A DNA stretch of 64,000 nucleotides from positions 1 to 64,000 of the forward strand of contig NZ_JAHCST010000015.1 in the NCBI RefSeq assembly GCF_018476525.1, read 5' to 3'. Origin of the DNA: Acrocarpospora catenulata (GTDB lineage: Bacteria; Actinomycetota; Actinomycetes; Streptosporangiales; Streptosporangiaceae). Made by a program: the position numbers and the translations under genes. The notes below the pieces were generated by a model, which saw nothing but the letters and a program-made list of their open reading frames with translations, did not search any database and was not told the DNA's origin. This document shows positions 53,292-62,506 of the stretch, piece after piece (the first letter of the stretch is position 1; each line of letters begins with the position of its first letter).

Positions 53292-54515
53292 TCAGGGTGA
53301 AGGGGGGCTCAGCCGCCAGCCATCGGCAGTGCGGCGGATAAAGCCTGCTGATTCGAGACCGCCCAGGCAGGCGAGGGTGGTGGGAAGAGGGAGGCCGGCG
53401 GCGTTGGCTATGGTGGCGAGGCCTTGGGGGATGCGGGCGGGGACGGCGTCCAGGACGCGCTTGGTCTCTTCGTTGAGGCTGTCACGCGGATGGACGGGGC
53501 CTCGGGCAGTGGGGGCCAAGTCCTCGCCAATGGAGCCCACCAGTTCGATTACCTCGGCTACCGAGGTGACGCAGGTGGCGCGGTTCTGGCGGATCAAGGC
53601 GTGACAGCCGGTGGAGACGTCACAGGTGATGGGGCCGGGGACGGCCATCAGCTGGCGGTTGAGGGCGGCGGCGTGGGCGGCGGTGTTGAGGGCGCCACTG
53701 CGGATGGCGGCCTGGACGACCACCGTTCCACGAGAGAGCGCGGCGATCACACGGTTGCGGACCAGGAAGCGCATCCGCGTGGGGTGGACTCCCGGGGGTG
53801 ATTCGCTGATGAGCAGGCCGCGTTCGCGTACGGCCTGGAACAGGTCCTGGTGGGCGGAGGGGTAGCTGACGTCGGTTCCGCAGGCCAGGACGACAACGGT
53901 GGGGGCGACGCCGGCCAGGGCCCCGCGGTGGGCCGCGGCGTCGATGCCGTAGGCGCCACCGCTGATCACCGTCCAGGAGCGGTCGCTCAGGCCCGCGGAG
54001 AGTTCGGCCGCCACATGCGTTCCGTACGCCGTGGCGGCGCGTGCGCCCACGAGCGACACCGACCGGAGGCAGGCGAAGCGGAGGTCTTCCTGCCCGTCCA
54101 GCCAGAGGCCGTAGGGGCGCAGCCGCCCGAGATCGTTCAGCTGGGACGGCCAGCCGGGATCGCCCGGGATGAGCAACCTGCCCCCGGCCAGATCATCGGG
54201 AGCCCGGCTGGCGGCCGAGACCGCTCGGTTCGCCCATCCCGTGACGACCTGACCGAGGTTGAGCCGCCGCCCTTCCCCATAGGCACGCTCCCGCTCCGCC
54301 TGCGCGAACTCCGGTTCCAGCACACCCTGGCGGACCTGTTCCAGCGCACCTTGCGGGCCATAGTGCTCGATCAGACTCCCCATGATCGGATCGCCCGGCT
54401 CGGCGATCCGGGTGATCTCCGCCCGGGCCAGGCGATCAGCATCACCTGTGGCCTCAACCTTGATGTGCTGAATATGGGAGCGGCGAAGGGATGGCGGGGT
54501 CGCGGGGATGGTCAT
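53292..54515 (-). CDS. dprA: DNA-processing protein DprA
   Basis: 407 residues from ATG 54515, overlapping the comM stop (ATGA). Rossmann-type core: SLVGARAATAYGTHVA, ISGGAYGIDAAAHRGAL, VVLACGTDVSYPSAH, RFLVRNRVIAALSRGTVVVQAA, NRQLMAVPGPI, with a C-terminal winged helix. Protects incoming single-stranded DNA and loads RecA. Operon with comM and yraN. Confidence 0.93.
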   Translation of the reverse strand: MTIPATPPSLRRSHIQHIKVEATGDADRLARAEITRIAEPGDPIMGSLIEHYGPQGALEQVRQGVLEPEFAQAERERAYGEGRRLNLGQVVTGWANRAVSAASRAPDDLAGGRLLIPGDPGWPSQLNDLGRLRPYGLWLDGQEDLRFACLRSVSLVGARAATAYGTHVAAELSAGLSDRSWTVISGGAYGIDAAAHRGALAGVAPTVVVLACGTDVSYPSAHQDLFQAVRERGLLISESPPGVHPTRMRFLVRNRVIAALSRGTVVVQAAIRSGALNTAAHAAALNRQLMAVPGPITCDVSTGCHALIRQNRATCVTSVAEVIELVGSIGEDLAPTARGPVHPRDSLNEETKRVLDAVPARIPQGLATIANAAGLPLPTTLACLGGLESAGFIRRTADGWRLSPPSP

Positions 54516-56053
54516 GATTCTTGTCCTGTCCACATGGTTAGGGCGGCGCTGATCTCGTCCGCGCCGGGATGGTCGCGGTTGGCCAGGTCGGCGATGGTCC
54601 AGGCGACGCGGAGGACGCGGTCGAGGCCGCGGGCGCTGAGGGTGCCGATGTCGAGGGCACGGGTGAGGGGCGCCAGGACGCTCGCGGGGAGGCGGAGTTC
54701 GCGGTGGAGGAGGGCGGAGGCCACCTCGGCGTTGTTCCGCCACGGCGTGCCCGACAGGCGTTTGGCGGAGCGCTCGCGTGCCAACTGGACACGCTCGGCG
54801 ACGGTACGGCTGGGCTCGACGTGGGCGCGGTCGGCAAGGAGTTCGGCGCGGCTGGGGCGGGACAGGCGGACCTTGATGTCCACACGGTCGAGCAGGGGGC
54901 CGGAGAGGCGGCCCAGGTAGCGACGGCGGGCGTCCGGGGTGCAGGCGCAGAATCGGCCGGCCTCGCCGCTGAGGCCGCAGGGGCAGGGGTTCGCCGCCAG
55001 GACCAGGGTGAAGCGGGCGGGAAACGTCATCGTTCCGGCAGCCCGGGCCACGGTCACCTTGCCGGATTCCAGTGGCTGGCGGAGCGCCTCCAGAACACCC
55101 CTGGAGAACTCGGGGGCCTCGTCGAGGAAGAGAACGCCCTGATGGGCGAGGCTGACCGCGCCCGGGCGGACCAGACCGGTGCCGCCGCCGATGACCGCGG
55201 CGACGGTCGCCGTGTGGTGGGGCGCCATGAACGGCGGGCGCAGCAGCAGAGGGTGGGTGGCCGGTAGCGCGCCCGCGATCGAATGGATGGCGGTCACCTC
55301 AAGGGCCTGGTCGCGGTCGAGGGCGGGAAGGATGGTGGGCAGGCGTTCCGCGAGCATGGTCTTTCCCGTCCCGGGCGAGCCGAGCAGCCACAGGTTGTGC
55401 CCGCCCGCCGCGCAGATCTCCAGCGCCCAGCGGCCGATCGGCTGGCCGACGACCTCGACCAGATCGAGCGGGTGCGGGACGGGTGGCGGGGTCGCGTCGA
55501 AGGCGGCGACCTCGTCCACGCAGGGCAGCCGGTCGAGGTCGCCCTCGCGGAGCCAGTCGACGAGTTCGCGCAGGGTTGACGCGGGCACGACGGTCAGGCC
55601 GGGGACCAGGGCGGCCTCGCTGGCGTTGAGCGAGGGAACCACGATGATCCTGGCCCCGGCTTCGGCTGCCGCGAGGGCGGCGGGCAGGATGCCGCGGACG
55701 GGCCGGATCCGGCCGTCCAGACCCAGTTCCCCGAGGAAGAACGGCTCCGCGATCCGCGCGACGGGTATCAACCCGGCCGCGCCCAGGATGGCGACGGCTA
55801 TCGCGACATCGAAGATCGACCCGCGTTTGGGCAGGCTGGCCGGGAACAAGCTGACGGTGATCCGCGCGTCGGGCCAGTCGAAACGGCTGTTGAGCAGTGC
55901 CGACCTGACCCGGTCGCGGGCCTCGCTGATGGCGGTGTCCAGCAGGCCGATGAAGTGCGTGCCCACCACACCCCGGCCGACGTCGGCCTCGATCTCCACG
56001 GTGCGCCCGGTGACCCCCACCAGCGCCACACACCGCGTCCGCGCGACGGGCAT
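54512..56053 (-). CDS. comM: YifB/ComM family magnesium-chelatase-like AAA+ protein
   Basis: 513 residues from ATG 56053. N-terminal ChlI-like domain, Walker A GSPGTGKTMLAE (~218), Walker B GVLFLDEAPEF (~300), ANPCPCG, and RYLGRLSGPLLDRVDI. In Vibrio ComM is a branch-migration helicase in natural transformation. Coupled to yraN upstream and dprA downstream by overlapping codons. Confidence 0.93.
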   Translation of the reverse strand: MPVARTRCVALVGVTGRTVEIEADVGRGVVGTHFIGLLDTAISEARDRVRSALLNSRFDWPDARITVSLFPASLPKRGSIFDVAIAVAILGAAGLIPVARIAEPFFLGELGLDGRIRPVRGILPAALAAAEAGARIIVVPSLNASEAALVPGLTVVPASTLRELVDWLREGDLDRLPCVDEVAAFDATPPPVPHPLDLVEVVGQPIGRWALEICAAGGHNLWLLGSPGTGKTMLAERLPTILPALDRDQALEVTAIHSIAGALPATHPLLLRPPFMAPHHTATVAAVIGGGTGLVRPGAVSLAHQGVLFLDEAPEFSRGVLEALRQPLESGKVTVARAAGTMTFPARFTLVLAANPCPCGLSGEAGRFCACTPDARRRYLGRLSGPLLDRVDIKVRLSRPSRAELLADRAHVEPSRTVAERVQLARERSAKRLSGTPWRNNAEVASALLHRELRLPASVLAPLTRALDIGTLSARGLDRVLRVAWTIADLANRDHPGADEISAALTMWTGQES

Positions 56054-56406
56054 CAGACCAGCCCCCGCTCGTGCCGGATCGAGAAGTCCCCCGCGAACCG
56101 CTCCAGGGCCACCACGTCCACCCGAATGGCGTCGAACCACTCCTGCTGCGTCGCCAGCCACCGGCCCGCCAGCGACCGCAGCCGGAGCAGCTTCTCCTGG
56201 GTCACCGACTCAAGGGCCGTGCCGTGACTGCGCCCGGATCTGGTCCTGACCTCGACAACGACCAGCACCCGCCCGTCCCGGGCGACAATGTCGATCTCAC
56301 CCGCGCCGCAGCGCCAGTTACGGTCGAGAACGCGCATCCCCGCGGCCTGGAGAAATTCCACGGCGATCCGCTCGCCGGTCTTGCCAAGCTCGTCCTTCGC
56401 AGCCAT
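56053..56406 (-). CDS. yraN: YraN/UPF0102 nuclease-fold protein
   Basis: 117 residues from ATG 56406 with GGAGG 6 bases upstream; a longer frame is not supported. Endonuclease-like core: GKTGERIAVEFLQAAGM, GAGEIDIVARDGRVLVVVEVRTR (E, D, E-x-K-like). Biochemical role unproven; probably DNA processing, given dprA and comM. Confidence 0.9.
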   Translation of the reverse strand: MAAKDELGKTGERIAVEFLQAAGMRVLDRNWRCGAGEIDIVARDGRVLVVVEVRTRSGRSHGTALESVTQEKLLRLRSLAGRWLATQQEWFDAIRVDVVALERFAGDFSIRHERGLV

Positions 56407-56893
56407 GGGCCACCTCCGCCCACGACCTTCGCCCAACCCGCTCCCCGCCAGGGCCGCCGAACCCCGTTCTGTGGAAAACCCACCTTCTGTGGATAACCCC
56501 GATCGCGATCGCCGACGGGCGACTCCCGCGTTATTCCGGTGCCCTGTCCAGCTGCGACGCGTCAATGTCCTTAAGCAGTCACGCTGGTTGCCGTATGGCT
56601 CCCACCTGCTGACCCTTCAGATCCGGTTCCGGCTTCCGCCGGGGTAGATGGTTACCGTGGAACTCCCACCCACGCTCTTGACTCCAACAACGCGTGTGAG
56701 CCCCACGGCAATCATGCGGTCATGCGCCGGTTCATTCTGTGGGTGCGCTGAAGCACAACGGCATACGGGCCTCGGCCGGAGACGCGATGCGATCGGCAGG
56801 AAGCCGTGGGCGTCTCGGCGCAGAGGGCACGGTGGGTAGGCAAGTGGGAGATGGGGTGATTTGTGGGGGAATTTCACTGTTTGGGTGAAAGGG
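56407..56893. other. 487-base gap without a convincing gene
   Basis: Contains a direct repeat TTCTGTGGA-AACCC twice at 18-base spacing (56468-56500), each with a DnaA-box-like core; the second includes TGTGGATAA (56488-56496). A weak hairpin TTTCAC/GTGAAA (56872-56890) just after the DUF2469 stop may be its terminator. Frames here show no protein-like composition. Confidence 0.5.
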
Positions 56894-57217
56894 TTAGCTG
56901 GAGAAGCCTTCCTTGGGCATTTCGAGGTCGGGCTTGGCTAGTTCTTCGACGTTGACGTCCTTGAAGGTGACTACTCGGACGTTCTTGACGAAGCGGGCTG
57001 GGCGGTACATGTCCCAGACCCAGGCGTCGGTCATCTTGACGTCGAAGAAGACGTCGCCGTTCTCGGCGGTGCGGACGTCGAGGTCGACCGAATTGGTGAG
57101 GTAGAAGCGCCGTTCGGTCTCGACGACATAGGTGAACAGACCGACGACATCGCGATACTCGCGGTAGAGCTGCAGCTCCATCTCGGTCTCGTACTTCTCG
57201 AGATCCTCCGCGCTCAT
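56894..57217 (-). CDS. DUF2469 protein
   Basis: 107 residues, the full family length. [55 protein letters not shown]. Found almost only in actinobacteria beside rnhB; function unknown. AGGAGG 6 bases before ATG 57217, which overlaps the rnhB stop by 4 bases. Confidence 0.92.
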   Translation of the reverse strand: MSAEDLEKYETEMELQLYREYRDVVGLFTYVVETERRFYLTNSVDLDVRTAENGDVFFDVKMTDAWVWDMYRPARFVKNVRVVTFKDVNVEELAKPDLEMPKEGFSS

Positions 57218-57921
57218 GCGGGTCCTCCTGTTCCACACCCCGTCTGGGCCCCTGACCCATTCTCCCGCATCCCCATACCCAGCCTGGTCCGCGCCACTGT
57301 CACGAAGGAGAACCGATGGTGCGGGCTGGGCCCGTGGGTCGTGAGCGCACTGCGGTGCGTAGCGGTCACGTAACCTTTGTGCAGGGCGAAGCCATACTCG
57401 GGGTGCACGTCGTCGAGTTCGGTCATCATCCTGTCCCGGGTCACTTTGGCCACGATGGAGGCCGCGGCCACGCAGGCCGCCACCTGGTCGCCCTTCCAGA
57501 CGGCCAGCGAGGGCGCGGGCAGGCCGGGCACCGGGAAACCGTCGGTCAGGATGTAGCCGGGGACCAGGCCGAGGCCGGCCACCGCGCGGCGCATCCCGGC
57601 CACGTTGCACTTGTGCAGGCCACGGGCGTCGATCTCGGTGGGCGCGATGACCACCACACTGACCGCCCGCGCGGCCTTCATGATCTTACTATGCAGTTCC
57701 TCGCGCCGGGCGGGGGTGAGCAGCTTGGAGTCGGCCAGGCCGTCGATGTCCCGGCCGAGCACCACCGCCGCCACGACGAGCGGCCCCGCGCACGCGCCGC
57801 GGCCCGCCTCGTCGACGCCGGCCACCGGGGAGAGCCCGCGCCGGGCGAGCGCACGTTCGTATCCGTAGAGCCCAGAATCGCGACGTACGACGCTGGGACG
57901 GGGGCGATAGGCAACTGTCAT
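57214..57921 (-). CDS. rnhB: Ribonuclease HII
   Basis: 235 residues from ATG 57921. Active-site [15 protein letters not shown] (Asp, Glu at ~38), DSKLL, ILTDGF, and [13 protein letters not shown]. Removes single ribonucleotides and RNA primers from DNA. The C-terminal ~20 residues are poorly conserved. Confidence 0.93.
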   Translation of the reverse strand: MTVAYRPRPSVVRRDSGLYGYERALARRGLSPVAGVDEAGRGACAGPLVVAAVVLGRDIDGLADSKLLTPARREELHSKIMKAARAVSVVVIAPTEIDARGLHKCNVAGMRRAVAGLGLVPGYILTDGFPVPGLPAPSLAVWKGDQVAACVAAASIVAKVTRDRMMTELDDVHPEYGFALHKGYVTATHRSALTTHGPSPHHRFSFVTVARTRLGMGMRENGSGAQTGCGTGGPA

Positions 57922-57943
57922 GACAGAAGCAGCGTACGCCCCA

Positions 57944-58531
57944 TCACGGGATCTTGGAGAACGTCTCCGGACGTGAGAAAAAAGCCAGCCTGGAAAACGG
58001 CCAATACCGGGCAAAAGCCGTGCCGATCACGTCGGATTCGGCGATCGTCCCGTTGTGCTCGTCCTCCATGAAGGAGCGGGAGTCCATCGAGTTGGTCCGG
58101 TGGTCGCCCATCAGCCAGAGCCGCCCGGCGGGCACCTTCACCTCGAAGTTCTTGCCCGGGTAGTCACCGGGATAGAGGTAGTTGTCCTCTTCCTGGATGG
58201 GGACGCCGTTCACCGTGATCCGGCGCTGGGCGTCACAACATTTGACCGTGTCACCGCCCTTGCCGATCACCCGCTTGATGGTGTCCTCACCGTCCCAGCC
58301 CTTGAAGACGACGATGTCGCCGCGGTCGACGCCGCCCAGCTTGAACACCACCACCCGGTCGTTGACCAGGAGGGTGTTCTCCATGGACTCCGACGGGATG
58401 TAGAACGACTGCATCACGAACAGGTGCACCAGCACAGCCACCAGAACGCCCCCCGCCGTGAAGAGCAGGGTCTCACGGAACGAGGAGCGCTTCTTCTTGG
58501 CGGGGGGATCGGTCTCTTCAGCCACGGTCAC
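57944..58531 (-). CDS. lepB: Signal peptidase I, second copy
   Basis: 195 residues. One membrane helix (~22-45), catalytic Ser in [13 protein letters not shown] (~54), catalytic Lys in [12 protein letters not shown] (~95), [12 protein letters not shown]. Removes signal peptides from Sec-exported proteins such as the chitinases. Shorter than its neighbour because it lacks the insertion and the C-terminal helix. Confidence 0.93.
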   Translation of the reverse strand: MTVAEETDPPAKKKRSSFRETLLFTAGGVLVAVLVHLFVMQSFYIPSESMENTLLVNDRVVVFKLGGVDRGDIVVFKGWDGEDTIKRVIGKGGDTVKCCDAQRRITVNGVPIQEEDNYLYPGDYPGKNFEVKVPAGRLWLMGDHRTNSMDSRSFMEDEHNGTIAESDVIGTAFARYWPFSRLAFFSRPETFSKIP

Positions 58532-58541
58532 CTGCGGTACG

Positions 58542-59351
58542 TTACCGCTTCACCCGTATGCGGCGGCTAAGCCTTACCAGGGGAACCGCCATACCGAAAC
58601 CGAGCAGGAGCGGGGCCGCCTCACCCGCGAGCGCCACCGCGTGCAGCGCCGGCTGGTTGAAGGTGTCCGGGATGGGCAGCACGGCAGCCCGGTCGAACGG
58701 CCAGACGATCACGAAGGCCCGCCCGATGACCTGGCCGATCGGGATGGTGCCGCCGCCGGGGTCGCCGCCGTGCGCGCGGGAGTCGAGGGAGACCGAGCGG
58801 TGGTCACCCATCACCCAGAGCCGGTCGGCGGGCACGGTGATCTCGAAGTTGCTCAGCGACGGCACGTCACCCGGGTAGAGGTAGGCCTCCTCGTCCAGCG
58901 GGGTGCCGTTCACGCTGATCCGGCCCTTGGCGTCGCAGCACTTGACGGTGTCGCCGGGCACCCCGATGACCCGCTTGATGTAGTCCTTCTCGCCGGGCAC
59001 CACGCCGAAGGCCGTGCCGACCCAGCGGAAGAAGCCGGCGATCGGGTTGGACGGCTCCTCGTAGGGCACCTCGCCGTCCCAGGAGTCGACGCCGGAGAAG
59101 ACCACCACGTCGCCGCGCTCGATGTCGCGAACCCGGTAGACCAACTTGTTGACCAGCACCCGGTCGTTCTTCAGGAGGGTGTTCTCCATCGACTCCGACG
59201 GAATGTAGAACGCCTGCACCACGAAGGACTTGATCAGGAGCGCGAGCACCAGAGCGACCACGACTAGGACCGGCAGCTCTCGCCAGAACGAGCCCTTCTT
59301 CTCTTTCCCGCTCTTGGCGTTCTGCTGGGTGTCTTCCGCGACCACGTCCAC
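58542..59351 (-). CDS. lepB: Signal peptidase I, first copy
   Basis: 269 residues. Helix ~25-45, Ser in [13 protein letters not shown], Lys in DYIKRVIGVPGD, MGDHRSVSLDSR, and an extra C-terminal membrane helix (~240-258). An insertion VPYEEPSNPIAGFFRWVG sits in the core. Both copies share the unusual vicinal Cys pair VKCCDA. Tandem lepB genes are normal in Streptomyces relatives. Confidence 0.93.
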   Translation of the reverse strand: MDVVAEDTQQNAKSGKEKKGSFWRELPVLVVVALVLALLIKSFVVQAFYIPSESMENTLLKNDRVLVNKLVYRVRDIERGDVVVFSGVDSWDGEVPYEEPSNPIAGFFRWVGTAFGVVPGEKDYIKRVIGVPGDTVKCCDAKGRISVNGTPLDEEAYLYPGDVPSLSNFEITVPADRLWVMGDHRSVSLDSRAHGGDPGGGTIPIGQVIGRAFVIVWPFDRAAVLPIPDTFNQPALHAVALAGEAAPLLLGFGMAVPLVRLSRRIRVKR

Positions 59352-59553
59352 CCCGTCCTGCTTCGAAAGTCACAGCTCACAGATCACGAACACGCGAGCC
59401 CGCGATATGCCGCGAACTCGCCCGTGCTGTCGAGCCTAGATGATGCCGGTGTAACTGAGGGTCGCCGACGCGGTGTCGGCGTGCCAAATGCCGGTGCGGC
59501 CAGGTGCCGTCCAGCGGCAGAAACGCCCGCCAACCGTCGGCTGAACGACGAAA

Positions 59554-59578
59554 AGCCCGTGCCAGGCGGGCACGGGCT
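59554..59578 (-). terminator. rplS terminator
   Basis: AGCCCGTGCC (59554-59563)/GGCACGGGCT (59569-59578), 10-base stem, followed on the minus strand by TTTTCG. 17 bases past the rplS stop. Confidence 0.8.
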
Positions 59579-59594
59579 CGTCATCTCTTCCGCC

Positions 59595-59960
59595 TTACTT
59601 CGCCGCGGGAAGGGCGTCGCGCTTCTCGCGGATCCGGGCCGCCTTACCGCGCAGATCCCGCATGTAGTACAGCTTGGCCCGGCGCACGTCACCACGGGTG
59701 ACCAGGGTGATCTTCTCGATCACGGGGCTGTGCACCGGGAAGGTGCGCTCCACGCCCACGCCATAGCTGATCTTGCGGACCGTGAAAGTCTCACGGGCGC
59801 CACCGCCCTGGCGGCGCAGGACGAAACCCTTGAACACCTGGATACGCGAGCGGTTGCCTTCGACGACCCGCACGTGCACCTCCAGGGTGTCACCCGGGCG
59901 GAACGCCGGGACGTCGGTGCGGAGCGCGGCCTTCTCAAGCTCCTGGATCTTCGTGTGCAT
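59595..59960 (-). CDS. rplS: 50S ribosomal protein L19
   Basis: 121 residues. [69 protein letters not shown]. Lies at the 30S-50S interface. Separated from trmD by a 222-base leader. Confidence 0.96.
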   Translation of the reverse strand: MHTKIQELEKAALRTDVPAFRPGDTLEVHVRVVEGNRSRIQVFKGFVLRRQGGGARETFTVRKISYGVGVERTFPVHSPVIEKITLVTRGDVRRAKLYYMRDLRGKAARIREKRDALPAAK

Positions 59961-60073
59961 GACTGCGGTTCCTCATCGAAGCGAGCACCCGGAGGTCCAT
60001 CCGGCCCGCCGCACGGGCAGGCAGCGCGAGGGACACGCGTGCTGAGCTGATACGTCTCGGTGATCGGGCGAAT

Positions 60074-60102
60074 CGCCCAAACCATGAAGCGCCCAAACCA
60101 TG
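60074..60102 (-). repeat. Direct repeat in the rplS leader
   Basis: CGCCCAAACCATG occurs at 60074-60086 and 60090-60102 (period 16). The preceding GGGCGAATCGCCC can form a hairpin. Possibly part of an autoregulatory leader. Confidence 0.4.
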
Positions 60103-60182
60103 CTGGGGCAACAGGCACCAGCGTCTAAGTGTGCCACACCGCGAGCCATGGAAGAGACATCACCGGTGGATCGCCGCCCCAC

Positions 60183-60938
60183 TCAGCCGGGGTCCTGCTC
60201 CAGCTCCGCCAGCACGCGCAGGTCGCCCTTGTCCGGGTCCTTCAGCCCGGCCAGCAGCTCCGGCCTGCGCTGGAAGGTACGGCGCAACGCCTCGTCCCGC
60301 CGCCACCGCGCGATCTTCCCATGGTGGCCGGAGAGCAGGATCTCCGGCACCTCGTGCTCCCGCCACACCGGCGGCTTGGTGAACACCGGCCCTTCCAGCA
60401 GGTTCGCCATGGCCCCTGGCGCGAAGGAGTCGTCGGCCACCGAGTTGGCGTTGCCGAGCACCCCCGGCAGCAGCCGCCCGACCGCCTCCACCATCACCAG
60501 CACGGCCGCCTCGCCCCCGGCCAGCACGTAGTCGCCGATGCTGACCTCGTCCACCCGCAGGCGAGAGCCGTACTCGATCATGACCCGGGAGTCGATGCCC
60601 TCGTACCGGGCGGGTGCGAAGAGCAGCCAGGGTTCGGCCGCGTACTCCAAGGCGACCGCCTGGGTGAACGGGCGGCCGCTGGGGGTGGGGACGATCAGGC
60701 GGGGCGCCCCCCCATCGATGATCGCGTCGATGGCCTCACCCCAGACCTCGGGCTTCATGACCATGCCGGGGCCGCCCCCGTACGGGGTGTCGTCCACGGT
60801 GTGGTGCACGTCGTGGGCCCAGTCCCGGAGTTGGTGCAGCCGGATGTCCAGGATGCCGCGCTCGCGTGCCTTGCCGAGCAGCGAGACGTCCAGCGGCCCG
60901 AAGTACTCGGGGAAGATCGAGATGATGTCGATGCGCAT
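60183..60938 (-). CDS. trmD: tRNA (guanine37-N1)-methyltransferase
   Basis: 251 residues. SPOUT knot motifs SIFPEYFGPL, PYGGGPGMVMKPE, FAPARYEGIDSRV, SIGDYVLAGGEAAVLVMVEA. Makes m1G37 to prevent frameshifting. ATG overlaps the rimM stop by one base. Confidence 0.96.
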   Translation of the reverse strand: MRIDIISIFPEYFGPLDVSLLGKARERGILDIRLHQLRDWAHDVHHTVDDTPYGGGPGMVMKPEVWGEAIDAIIDGGAPRLIVPTPSGRPFTQAVALEYAAEPWLLFAPARYEGIDSRVMIEYGSRLRVDEVSIGDYVLAGGEAAVLVMVEAVGRLLPGVLGNANSVADDSFAPGAMANLLEGPVFTKPPVWREHEVPEILLSGHHGKIARWRRDEALRRTFQRRPELLAGLKDPDKGDLRVLAELEQDPG

Positions 60939-61450
60939 TACACGTCCAGGTCGAACAGCCCCGGCGGCGCGGCGACCACCAGCACCCCGGCGTCCAGGTC
61001 GATCTCCGGCACCAGCGCCTTCACGAACGGCACGTACGCCTCCTCGCGCCCCGGCCGCCGTACCACCAGCAGATCCTGGCCGTGGTGGAGCACGTCGGAG
61101 ACCTCGCCCACGGGCTGCCCCTCCACGGTCCGCACGGCCAGCCCGATCAGCTGGTGGTCGTGGAACTCGTCGGGGTCCTCGGAGGGCGGCAGTTCGGCCG
61201 AGTCCACCACCAGCAGGATGTCCCGGAATTCCTCGGCGACGTCCCGGGAGGCCACCCCTTCCAGCCGGAGGAGCAGGATGCCCTTGTGCCAGCGGGCCGA
61301 CTCGACCACCACCGGGCCCCGGGCGGCGGGCTGGGTGCGCAGGGTGCTGCCGGGGGCGAAACGCTGCTCCGGGGCGTCGGTGCGCACCTCGACGGTGACC
61401 TCACCGCGCACCCCGTGCGGACGCCCGATCCGGCCGACGACCAGCTCCAT
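60938..61450 (-). CDS. rimM: 16S rRNA processing factor RimM
   Basis: 170 residues. GRIGRPHGVRGEVTVEVRTD at the N-terminus, PRC-barrel domain ~95-170. Assists 30S head assembly. Preceded by a strong terminator hairpin (61469-61502), so needs its own or readthrough transcription. Confidence 0.95.
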   Translation of the reverse strand: MELVVGRIGRPHGVRGEVTVEVRTDAPEQRFAPGSTLRTQPAARGPVVVESARWHKGILLLRLEGVASRDVAEEFRDILLVVDSAELPPSEDPDEFHDHQLIGLAVRTVEGQPVGEVSDVLHHGQDLLVVRRPGREEAYVPFVKALVPEIDLDAGVLVVAAPPGLFDLDV

Positions 61451-61468
61451 GATCTCTCCAAGTGAAAA

Positions 61469-61502
61469 CAGGCCGGGGGACCCAAGGGGGTCCCCCGGCC
61501 TG
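61469..61502 (-). terminator. Terminator between the KH gene and rimM
   Basis: Perfect 15-base stem CAGGCCGGGGGACCC (61469-61483)/(61488-61502), loop AAGG, then TGTTTTCACTT on the minus strand. Splits rpsP-KH from rimM-trmD. Confidence 0.85.
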
Positions 61503-61534
61503 GTTACGCCTGTGCTCAGTTACACCTGTGCTCA
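61503..61534 (-). repeat. Tandem 16-base repeat at the KH gene stop
   Basis: GTTACGCCTGTGCTCA (61503-61518) and GTTACACCTGTGCTCA (61519-61534), one mismatch. The second includes the stop codon; the first provides an untranslated copy. Confidence 0.75.
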
Positions 61535-61774
61535 GCGGGCCTCGTTCAGGTCGACCAGGTCGACCCGGACGTACTTGCCGTCGGCGAGGGCGTTGACGAC
61601 GGTGCGCAACGCCTTGGCCGTGCGGCCCCCGCGACCGATGACCTTGCCGAGGTCCTCAGGATGAACCCGGACCTCAAGGACGCGCCCGGTACGGATCTTC
61701 CGTGCGCGAACCCGGACCTCGTCTGGATGTTCGACGATGCCCTTAACCAGGTGTTCGAGGGCCTCTTCCAGCAC
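61532..61774 (-). CDS. KH-domain RNA-binding protein, KhpA-like
   Basis: 80 residues, the family length. LEEALEHLVKGIVEHPDEV then GxxG loop in VIGRGGRTAKALRTVV. Binds RNA with KhpB; conserved between rpsP and rimM. 2 bases after rpsP. Confidence 0.93.
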   Translation of the reverse strand: MLEEALEHLVKGIVEHPDEVRVRARKIRTGRVLEVRVHPEDLGKVIGRGGRTAKALRTVVNALADGKYVRVDLVDLNEAR

Positions 61775-61776
61775 GT

Positions 61777-62250
61777 CTAGGCCTGGGCTTCCGGCTGGTT
61801 CTCGGCGGCGGGCTCGGCCGCGGCCTCGGTGGCCTCAGCCTTGGTCTCCGCCTTCGGCTCGGCCTTGCGGGCCTTGCGCGGAGTGGTGGCGGCGCCGCCG
61901 GTGTCACCGGTCAGCGTCTCCTTGGCGGCGGCCTCGTAGCGCGCGTGCCGGTCCGCCTTCGGCTCGGCGACCAGGAGCGGAGCCGGCGCGGCCTCGCCCT
62001 TGAACTTCTGCCAGTCACCGGTCAGCTTGAAGATCTTGAGGACCGGGTCGGTCGGCTGGGCGCCGACGCCCAGCCAGTACTGCGCCCGCTCGGAGTCCAC
62101 CCGGATCAGCGACGGGTTCTCCTTCGGGTGGTACAGCCCGATCTCCTCGATCGCCCGGCCGTCACGCTTGGTGCGGCTGTCGGCGACGACGATGCGGTAC
62201 TGCGGGTTGCGGATCATGCCGAGCCGCTTGAGCTTGATCTTGACTGCCAC
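61777..62250 (-). CDS. rpsP: 30S ribosomal protein S16
   Basis: 157 residues. [49 protein letters not shown]. The last ~70 residues are an Ala/Glu/Lys/Pro tail common in actinobacterial S16. First gene of the rpsP-KH transcript. Upstream 62251-62429 holds no gene; no clear promoter was fixed. Confidence 0.95.
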   Translation of the reverse strand: MAVKIKLKRLGMIRNPQYRIVVADSRTKRDGRAIEEIGLYHPKENPSLIRVDSERAQYWLGVGAQPTDPVLKIFKLTGDWQKFKGEAAPAPLLVAEPKADRHARYEAAAKETLTGDTGGAATTPRKARKAEPKAETKAEATEAAAEPAAENQPEAQA

Positions 62251-62429
62251 GGGTGTGGTCTCTCCTGCTTCAGCACGTGGATGAGCGGTGTCTCATCGAG
62301 TGGGGCACGACGTGTCGACCGCTCGAGGGACAGGCGCGACCGGCGGGGGTGAGAGGGCACCCGCCTGATCACGATGTTCCAACATGACATTCTGCCAGAT
62401 GATCCGGGGTACTCCGGCCCATCGCGCCC

Positions 62430-62506
62430 GGTTACTGAGAAACCCGTCCCTTGGACAGCCACCTAGGTGGCGGCTGTCCAGATCACGCGTTTCTCAGTGG
62501 TTACTG
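62430..62506 (-). terminator. Nested hairpin after ffh, flanked by 8-base direct repeats
   Basis: Outer arms ACTGAGAAAC (62434-62443)/GTTTCTCAGT (62489-62498), inner arms TGGACAGCC (62452-62460)/GGCTGTCCA (62472-62480), with the palindrome GCCACCTAGGTGGC (62458-62471) at the centre. GGTTACTG is repeated at 62430-62437 and 62499-62506, the second spanning the ffh stop. It serves as a terminator; the flanking repeats also allow a small inserted element. Confidence 0.65.

Noticed and set aside
53038-53341. Continuation of folD in its first frame to a 318-residue protein
   Set aside because: After 53037 it is Arg/His/Pro-rich nonsense, while the +1 frame carries the conserved FolD C-terminus.
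56617-56877. 86-codon frame in the gap before DUF2469
   Set aside because: Pro/Arg-rich, no ribosome binding site, no coding-type third-position pattern that I could see.
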